NCBI RefSeq assembly: GCF_963583255.1
Contig: NC_084804.1
Coordinates: 22,512,061 to 22,576,060 of the forward strand
Source: Pyrus communis
Taxonomy: Eukaryota; Streptophyta; Magnoliopsida; Rosales; Rosaceae
Direction: 5' to 3'
DNA: 64,000 nucleotides
Both the position numbers and the translations under genes were made by a program. Shown here in pieces: positions 55,896 through 64,000 of this stretch; the stretch's first letter is position 1; each line of letters opens with the position of its first letter. Under the pieces are notes generated by a model, which had not been told where the DNA came from, made no database searches, and worked only from the letters and a program-made list of their open reading frames with translations.

Positions 55896-58800
55896 TGTAG
55901 GTTTCCATTTGTTGTCCTTTAATGAGGGTTTCGGGGAATGGAGGCTCTGACAGAGAAAGAGAGAGAGAGAGATGGCGATGGAAATAGAGCGAGGGGAAAG
56001 GGTATGGGTGATGGAATTCAAAAGTGGGAGAGTGGGGATGGTTAGAGAAAACCATACAGGTCGTCCAGATCTGCCGCTGCATGGTTGGATTTCCAAAGAT
56101 AAGTTCCTTTTTTTACTGTCAGGTTAGATTGTCATCGTTTCTGCCTTTTTGTTGTGGATTATTTTTGATTTTTTTAGTGTGTTAGGTCAGGTTTTAGGGG
56201 ATTCATCAGAGATATTAATTTCCCTTATTTTTTTTTGTTTTCTCTCATTTTAGTCATTCATCTCTCTTTCTGTCTGTTTGTTCTCTGTTTTAAGGTCGGT
56301 TGCTTTTTTTTTTTTTTTGGGGTTTTTTTGTGTGGCTTTTTATTTATTTTTTCAGGTTATAGATCTGATGGTTTTTTGTATACCAATCTTGGTTTTGTTT
56401 TTCCTCGAAAATTGTTTTTATCTGATTGTGGGTTCATGGGTTTTAATTTCTTTCGTTTGTTTCAGGTTGCAAAGCAGGAGGTTTTGACCTGAGGGTTCAG
56501 TTCAAGGTATTGTTATTATTATTTTTAGTTCTTATAGTTTAATGTTTCGAACTGATGTGATGATTTGGTTGTGAAATGTGGGATTTCTGTTCGGCTTATG
56601 TTGCCTATGTGATGTTCTCTGTTTTTATTGCTGGATAGAGATTCCATATATTCTAGGTCTCTAGAAAACACCTCTTTAGTTCCACGAGAGGAACTAAATA
56701 ACACATTTTTCCTGAATCCCATAAGCCTGCAAGAAGCAAAACAAGCTAAGAGTCATTTATACAATATAAACACACGAACTCTGTTTGAATTCTTACTCTT
56801 ATTCTCTCTCTGTTTTGGCTGTTTAGTTTGGACTCCCATCACAGCGTCATCATTTTGGTATGCATATGTGGTTCTTGGTTCGAACAAAAGTTACCTTTGT
56901 TTTGAAATTGCAATTTAGTTGCTGTTTGTGTCTGTGTGAGTGTTTTGTGAATTTGTTTTTAGGACTAAAGTTATATTGGTTTTGAAATGGTCTTTGAAGA
57001 TGATTGTGTTGTTATATAAACTGCATATAATTTGGATATAATGAGAAAACTAATTAAACTGAATCTTGGTAATGATTTAGTTCTTGAGAAGTTGTCGAAA
57101 AACAAAGTTTAAATAGGAAGACCATCATCCTTACTAGATAAGTCATTCATAGCATTTTGAGCATCTTGTAAAAATACATGAGAGTATGATGCGATTCAAT
57201 ATAGTTACAAATCGACCAACTGTTAAAGGCAGAGGCTGAGCTCTAAACTATTGACTCTTTAAAAGAAAATTAAAAATTTAATGTCATTATATCAAGCCGT
57301 TACTTAAGTTCTCTCATCCTAATCCCTTGCATTCAGTTGCCAGTCCATCAGAAGCTACCATTCAGACTCACAATAGAGTATTAATAAAAATAAATTAACC
57401 ATGCATTCCAAAAGATAACAGAAGTAAAAAATTAGTATCTAATTTAGTGTTCTGTAATTTGAGAACTAGGGTTTTGTTGCTTTAGAATCTTTAGGGGTAT
57501 TTGTATTTACTCAGAGTTCTCATTTTTTTTTTTTTGCTCGAACAAATTGCTTTATTTTAAGGTTAATTAGTTACTTTTAGTATTTTTATGAGCTTTGAAT
57601 TATTGGAGCTCTGGACTGCAAATTGTTTATGGTAGCTATTTTGAATGAAGCATAAAGGTGTGGCCTTTTAGGTGATGGTGGTTAATTAGTTACTTTTAGT
57701 TTTTTTATGAGCTTTGAATTATTGGACCTTTGGACTACAAATTGTTTATGGTGGCTATTTTGAATGAAGCGTAAAGGTGTGGCCTTTTAGGTGATGGTTG
57801 TTTTAGTATAACTATAAGCAGCATAACTATATTACTTGCTACTAACTGAGAGAGTGCACCTGCAATAAGCCCTTAACGTGTTCTTTATTTTTTTTAATTG
57901 AAAATCATGTTTTCGTGCCCTAGGTTTCCACCTTTAATTAAGGAAGTGGTGAGATGTTGGATCTTCTATTGATGTGTTATCTGCTTCAGTGTTTGGGTGA
58001 TGCCTAAATTAGTTGTGGCTCTTGCTGATTGTTCATATGTTCCCGAGCATAAATCAATAAATCATAGAAAGAAAGAAAAAAAACATTTTCTTTGGTACTT
58101 GTACATAGTTGAACTTTTTTTTTCATAACTTTTTCGGGTGGTTCTTTTCTATGATTTCAGAAATTGAGGATCCATTTGAAAGATAGTAGTACCGACAGAC
58201 ACTTGGACATCTATATATATGTAAGTTATTGTAAATATGTTAGTCATTGTAAATGTGGTTGTGAATAGATTTTCACATGTATGTAAATATGTTAGTCCTT
58301 GCAGTTTCTGGTCCTTTTTACTGAAATTGTTTTGGTCCCTGCTACTAAACTCTGATTTCTGCTATTAATTGCTGCTGAAATGTGACTTTTGCTATAAATT
58401 TTTTTCCCTTCATATTTATGCTTCTTTTGGATTCCATTCAAATTAAATAATGTAGTTAATCTTCATATGAATTCTCTCTGCAACAATAATTAGGGATTTC
58501 AGTTTAAACTATTGCTGATTTGTTCTTGATCTGGCATTGAATCTTTCTTAATTTGGACTGCAAGTGGTTCTGACACGAAGGAGAATCTGTAAGAGGTTAT
58601 GATCTTGCTGCACTTAAGTACAGCTGTTCTTCAACTCATATAAACTTTTTGGTAGGGTTCAAACTGTTAAGAGTTTTATGATTTTGTAAAAGCTTTTTTA
58701 GCAGCAGAAAACTTGGTGTTTTGTAGTTGCATTATTACACTATACAACTTGAGTTAGTATGGGTTTCTTGCTAACTGATATCACTTAGGAATTCTAAAGG

Positions 58801-60445
58801 CAGTTGCATTTTACAATATACAACTTCAGTTAGTATCAGTTTCTTAATTAGTGGCATGTGAATTCTTAATTTAATTTCGGAAGGAGATGCGTTTAAAGTT
58901 GGTGCTATGCGATGAAGTTAGCATTCTATTTTTTATTATATACTGGTGGTGAACATTTTTAGCATATTGGTTGAGAAAGATTTTTCATTTTCTATAAAAT
59001 AAATCTTCATTATCACCATGTTGTTGATGTTTTTTGTAATTTGAGTTTATAGTGCTTCTAAATGCTGTTTTAGTTTTAGGAATTTGAATAATTGTTTTAA
59101 TTTCGGTTAATGCAGGATTTGAAATTTGTGATGATCATTTTTGTATTTCTATAAATTTTGAGACAAAAAAGCATATGAAAAAGTACATTAGTCTCTTGGT
59201 ATAAATCACATTAGTCTTATTATGGCTAGGATAAAAAACCATGTGATAAACTGTGGCTTTTCAATTATTTTATCATGCATCTGTAAACCAGAGGTCCGAT
59301 TAAGGGTGAAAGAGAAATAGAATGGCCAGAAACATAACTACATCGTCGAGTCTATATCTTTTAGACACAGTTAAGTTGATTTAGGAAAAGTTTAGGACAA
59401 AGATAAGTCTTCGTTCTTCAAAGATCAGAAAGGTGACAATGTAGTAAGGGTGTAAGAGTTTCCCAGGATGAAGTAAAAAGAGGAATACATTCAGCATTTA
59501 CACGCTAAATTAGGCCAAGAGTGAAAACCAACCAGCAAAGATTATGGTAATTCACTAATTTAGACATAAACCAGCTTTGAGAGTGATACTCACCCATTGT
59601 CGGTTTTCCTTGCGAACATATTTCCTACCTAAATTTTCCCAAATTGTTCTCGAACCGTTGCATCAGCATATCTTTCCAACTTCTAATAGTCTCTGGTGCT
59701 AGAACACCTTCTAACTTCATTCTAAAAAATAGATTTATAAGTAAAGACATCTAAAAATAGAAAAAACAAGAATGCATTACTCATGTAAAACATGTGTTCT
59801 CTGACTTGCTACATTTATGAATGCAATTGTATTGTTGTAGCATTTTTAGTTAATTTTTCTATGAATATTATCCATGGTCTGAAAATCTGCAGCAAAGCGC
59901 GAGCATTCCTGCTAGTTCAAACTAAAATCAAATGGCTGTGCATTATTTAGTTGAGATATTATACATAGTGATATCTCATATCTAGGTAAGTTTAAGTGCT
60001 TCTCTTTGGCAGCAACACTCTTATCCCTTTTCTTATTTACAAAACTCCAAATTTAATGGGTTGCAAATGTGACCCGTTGTCATGTGCTTTCTTCCACAAT
60101 GGATAGTTAGTGGCTTTAATCATGTGCCATTTTTCTACATATTACATATATATTGCACGTTCGGTGTCTAGACTTTGATTGAATTATTTAATTACTATAA
60201 AATTTAAGGTACCTAGAAAAAATAAACCTTCTCAATTTCTGAAATGGTAGACTGTTGTGGCCAAACCACCATTTAATCTCCTTTTTAAAAAAGAAAACAA
60301 AAGAAATGAATTTTTATTTTAAAGGGATTTTCAATGGAAGGCCAGTAACGAAGAAAAAGTGAGTTGAGTGTCATTTTCCTCACGGCTGCTATCTCAATTA
60401 AAAAAAGGTTTCTGATTAATTTCCTCAGTGAAATTTAGAGCAAAC
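55896..60445. other. 4.5-kb intergenic stretch without a supported gene
   Basis: Sequence is AT/T-rich throughout. The longest frames (minus 55783-56082 and plus 56235-56492 and 56628-56918) are low-complexity and carry no motif. A GA stretch near 55951-55973 and T-rich sequence with candidate splice sites near 56095-56520 could belong to a non-coding transcript, but nothing proves it. One tandem duplication is listed separately. The former promoter of the second LRR copy may occupy the last 200 bp. Confidence 0.4.
57561..57798. repeat. 119-bp tandem duplication
   Basis: GGTTAATTAGTTACTTTTAG starts both copies (57561 and 57680), and each ends GGCCTTTTAGGTGATGG. About six differences were seen between copies. 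Confidence 0.88.
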
Positions 60446-61655
60446 ATGAAGCATTCACGTACCAATGGAAAGCTAGTTTTATTAAAATTCCTACATGGTT
60501 TCATTCTTTTATGGATGATCATATGTTCGGAATATGCAGCACTTCCCAGCCCTACTCTGCTTGGAAATGAATCTAATCGCTTAGTTTGCTCAGACTTCGT
60601 ATTGGTTTGGTACTGAGGTGCTTTTATAAAAAGTGGGTATAAAAAAAAGATGAGCTCAAAAATGTGTTTGGTAAATACTTAAAAACAGCTTATTTTCACA
60701 GTTTTGGGTGAAAAAAAGCTGAAAACGTGAAGCAACAAAAATAAGTTTATTCTCACAGTATAGCGGAAGCAGTTTTTTTTTAAAGCACAGCAATACCAAA
60801 TCAGTCCTTCAAAAAGAGAATAACTGGAGATCCTCTCACTCATGAGCTCATGGAATCATTCCATTGATTTCTGCAATTGGGTATGGGTTTTGTGCCACGG
60901 TTCCAATAAAAGAGTCATGATTCTGAACCTGAAAACTAAAAATTTGGTAGGCTCCATTCCACCTTCCATTGAAAATCTTACTTATCTTACTGGACTCAAC
61001 TTGAAAAACGACATCTTTTACGGTGAAATTCCCCAAGAAATGGGTTGTCTACGAAGCCTGCAACATCTCAACCTGTCTTACAGTTCTTTCGCCAGGAAAA
61101 TTCCAACTGAAATTATAGGATCGATTCCAAACCAACTCTGTTCATTGTTGAGTTTAACTAATCTATGGCTTAATGGTAACCATCTTAGCGGAATCATCCC
61201 AGGTTGGATAGGAAACTTTTCCTCTTTGAATAGTCTTTATCTTGGCATCAACAACTTGCATGGAAGCATACCCAATGAACTCGGGCATTTAACAAGATTG
61301 GAGGAATTCGCAGCTGAGGCGAACAATCTCTCTGGTTTGGTCCCTTCTTCAGTTTATAATATTTCTTCCATAAAAGTTTTAGCTGTGACTCAAAACCAGT
61401 TAAACCGAGAGCTACCGCCAAACGTCAGCAAGATTCTTCCTAATCTCGCAGTATTTCACTATGCTGCGAACAATGTCACAGGAAATATTCCTGTCTCGTT
61501 GTCAAATGCTTCTAGTCTTCAGTTGTTTGACCTTGGTACAAATGGCCTTACTGGGACACTCCCTAATCTTGGAAGCTTACAAAGCTTACTTTGGCTAAAT
61601 TTTGAAGGCAATAGTCTTGGAAGTGGAAAGAAAAGTGACCTGAATTCTCTCTGGG
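60446..61655 (+). pseudogene. truncated LRR-XII receptor-like kinase copy
   Basis: This is a second member of the family at 48130. It has a signal peptide (MKHSRTNGKLVLLKFLHG.. then LLWMIICSEYA), a broken LRRNT, then an open frame (60842-61681) with about eight LRRs (for example LVGSIPPSIENLTYLTGLNL). The N-terminal frame is intact through the point where the first copy has a 1-bp deletion. The LRRNT is interrupted by a MITE (60599-60804). Homology ends near 61655 at KKSDLNSL, so the remaining LRRs, membrane segment and kinase are missing. It is a pseudogene. Confidence 0.85.
60599..60804. mobile_element. MITE in the LRRNT of the second kinase copy
   Basis: About 206 bp with ends GTATTGGTTTGGTACTGAGG and the complement of TTTGGTATTGCTGTGCTTTA. 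The host reads CAGACTTC before it and CAGTCCTTC after it, and joining at the shared CTTC restores the DFKKRIT codons. This fits an imperfect 8-bp duplication as made by hAT-type elements. No coding content. Confidence 0.65.
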
Positions 61656-62671
61656 ACTATTCGTGGGTCAAAAGGAAATAATGGTTCGACCGAGTCCCAA
61701 ATGAAGTGGGACTGTCTATACTCTCTCTTCTTTATTAAGTACATTAATTTAGTTAATATATTTTAGTACATTTATTTTGGTACATACATTTAGCTATATT
61801 AATTTAATATAATACATTTCGGTACATACATTTTGGTATTAGCATTTCGGTACTAATATTTTGGTATATTAGTGCAATATAATATATTTTGGTACTAACA
61901 TTTCAGTACATTATTTGAGTCTTTCAAGTATAAAGAATGTTAAATAATATTAATAAATTTAAAAAACTTTTTTTGGTCAAAAAATAAATTAAAATGTGTA
62001 TATTAGTAAATTCAAATATTTAATGGAAGACATTGAATAAAATACTCATTAATTAATTTGAATTAAAGACACATCAAAAAATTATAATCAATATGTAATG
62101 TAACACTAAGTTTTTATAATTTCAATCTTTTTCAAGGATTCAAGTAAAAACTCTTTAAATTTATCACACAATGTGATCATGTTCAGAGTCCTAGTTTATG
62201 TGAGCCTTGGTTGTGATAAAGTTTCGGTCGAAAAATGATTGACCAAGATAATTCCAAGTATTGTCAGATCATACCAAGGAATTGCAATTTTAGTAGGATT
62301 ATACCACTCGGCAAACTTGAACATCAAGTACCTTGTCACTATAAATATATGCGGCTTTGCAACGTAGAAGAGATCATCAACTGAAAAAACACATCAACAC
62401 TCTATGCGAAACCCTTCACAATTCTTTGTGAAAAAATATTAATTGTTTTACTAACAGTCAGCCAGTGTTTGAAATTTATTCGATACAGTCGATATTTTTC
62501 ATGGAGATATCAAAAAAATCATAGAAAAATATAGAAATAGGGGTGGGGGTGAAGTCTAAACTTCACTCTCTAAAGGAGAAACTCTTAAAATTTGACAGAA
62601 GTCATCGATATTTCCGACATATCAGTTAAATATCATAAAAACTCTTACATTTTGTTTAAACCAGTGTTTGA
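61656..62671. other. intergenic stretch with short TA/GGTACAT repeats
   Basis: TTTCGGTACATACATTTTGG-like words repeat irregularly from 61740 to 61925. A TATA-like sequence (CTATAAATATATGC, 62339) followed by a short leader-like stretch may belong to a degraded LTR. No gene was found. Confidence 0.4.
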
Positions 62672-63263
62672 TGTGGATGCAAATTTCCGCGTTCTTCTTC
62701 TTGGATAAAATTGCACCTACAAAACAATTAACACCTTAGGTTAAAACCAAGAGCCTCACGCGTCCACGATGAATTGGGGGGGGGGGGGGAGGGTTTGGCC
62801 GAAGAACCTCTGATCCCTAAGTTAGAATTTTGAGGGAAAAGTGTTTGGAGAATTTAGAGAATTTTGCAAGAGGATTCAACTTAGGTTTTTGGAGAAAATA
62901 AGGTTGTATTTATAAGGGTGTGGCTGGCCCCTTTAGGAGAGATGGGAACCGGCCACTTTAGTGGTTTTTTGGGTGTAATTTACAATTAATTAGCTAATTA
63001 ATAAATTAATTGAGTGATAAATAAATAAATTAGCTAATTAATATAATGTAGGGGAAATAATTTGGGAGTTACCTTGTGAGGGAGATTTGATGAGGATGGA
63101 TGAAATAGGTTTTGAATAAATACCTATTTTGATCACTTTTGACCTCAATTGTCCACTGCTTGCGCGTAGAAGCTTCGGTGTGCCTTGAGGGTATTTTTGT
63201 CTTTTTCTACCCTAGAATCCACGTGTTGCCTCCATATTTTTCTTGATTATTTTAGGCTCCACA
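62672..63263 (-). repeat. LTR of a second copy of the 3.8-kb element family
   Basis: This 592-bp LTR begins TGTGGATGCAAATTTCC and ends TTTAGGCTCCACA. It is homologous along its length to 41346-41947 and 44574-45176. By position it is the 3' LTR of a minus-strand element. A 14-nt G run is at 62776-62789. Confidence 0.88.
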
Positions 63264-64000
63264 AATGCCCCCACACCTGTTAGGCTGCTCGCAGAAAAAG
63301 GTAGCAGGTGTAGAGATCTTCAACTTTGATGCAGATTTCCATTTGGACTTGGAATTTGATTCTTCTTGGAAAGGGAAATAAATGGCCTCTAATGCCTATT
63401 TAGGCCTACCTTAAGTAGGGGATTAAATCAACTTCGGAGGGCAATTATTTATCCCTACAAGAAAGAGAGAAAGCTAGAGGATATTTGTCCCCCTCCCCTA
63501 GCACTCTTTTTTGCTTGCTTGTGCAAAGAATCGTCTTCCGTTGATTTCTTTGTCTTCTCTGCGCCGCACCGATGTAAGATAAACTTAATTTTCCTTGTCT
63601 TCTTCTTGGGTGCTGGTGCCACAAGGCAGCCGTCGGGGTGGTGCGGCACGTCGACTGGTAGAGGCCAGGAGTCAGCTTGGCAAGGGCTAAGGAGGGTGTG
63701 GCAGGGGCCATTTGCTTGTGTTGCTTGACTTGACTGAAGCCAAGGACTGGCTCGACATGGGTCGAGGAAGTGGCGTGGCATGGGCCACGGTTTGGGCTGC
63801 CATGTTTGGGCTACTTGCCAAAAATGAGGAAACTTCTTGAGTTTGATTTCTCAGCAGCCGTAGATGCAGCATTCAAGGACAGAGTTGCCAAGATTGGAGC
63901 TACAGAAGATGAAGTGTTGGATGAGCGAATTGTTGGGTGTAAAGTGGCTGCTGCTCCCTGACCATTTATCGCTTAGTTGGTCTTCAAATATTCAATCTTT
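63264..64000 (-). mobile_element. internal part of the second element copy, cut by the window end
   Basis: From AATGCCCCCACACCTG on, this stretch matches 41948-42700 of the first copy, including TTTGGGCTGCCATGTTTGGG. No gag is reached before the window ends. Short open frames occur on both strands and show no sign of coding constraint. Confidence 0.85.

Noticed and set aside
55783..56096. Two minus-strand frames with Ser/Leu-rich translations
   Set aside because: Both run through a CT/GA tract and differ only in frame. No recognisable protein was found.

Overview
This window is nuclear DNA of a eudicot plant. Genes have GT-AG introns, intergenic DNA is AT-rich, and most of the sequence is nested transposable elements. 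The element set (a short MITE at 30870-31022, a gag with VHSRLGP-like repeats, LRR-XII kinases) fits a woody Rosaceae of the apple/pear group. That assignment is an inference from recalled repeat families and was not tested by search.

Two genes look intact, both on the + strand. The first (26000-29141, six exons, 344 aa) is a Golgi-type membrane-anchored sulfotransferase-like protein with a clear PAPS-binding loop. The second (34051-39788, six exons, 445 aa) is an RBP47-type RNA-binding protein with a glutamine-rich N-terminus and three RRM domains. Three gene relics are also present: an EH-domain (Pan1/AtEH-like) fragment (21135-21681), a full-length but broken LRR-XII receptor kinase (48130-52100), and a second, truncated LRR-XII copy (60446-61655).

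Layout. 1-9.6 kb: 3' end of an old Ty3/gypsy element, interrupted by a complete but dead Ty1/copia element (3030-8001, minus strand, AAAGG target duplication). 9.6-18.8 kb: a decayed Tat-type gypsy element (+ strand), interrupted by a gag-carrying, pol-depleted element (10652-18600, minus strand). That element is rich in tandem and palindromic repeats and is itself split by a 2-kb solo LTR (12334-14365, GGCTT duplication). 18.8-25.6 kb: a TTA-flanked MITE, the EH pseudogene, and an RTE-type LINE with a MITE inside its reverse transcriptase. 25.6-31 kb: the sulfotransferase gene followed by three MITEs, one a 966-bp near-perfect inverted repeat. 31-34 kb: a SINE, tandem duplications and a MITE. 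34-40 kb: the RBP47 gene. 41.3-45.2 kb: a 3.8-kb gag-only LTR element (GAAAC duplication), whose family recurs at 62672-64000. 46.7-47.5 kb: a Tourist-like MITE. 48-52 kb and 60.4-61.7 kb: the LRR kinase relics. 52.4-54.7 kb: a probable chromovirus solo LTR with a nested repeat.

I found no operon-like system, CRISPR array, rRNA or canonical tRNA gene. The most unusual structures are the hairpin and tandem arrays inside the 10652-18600 element and the long inverted repeat at 29838-30803. All boundaries, splice sites and duplications were read by eye.
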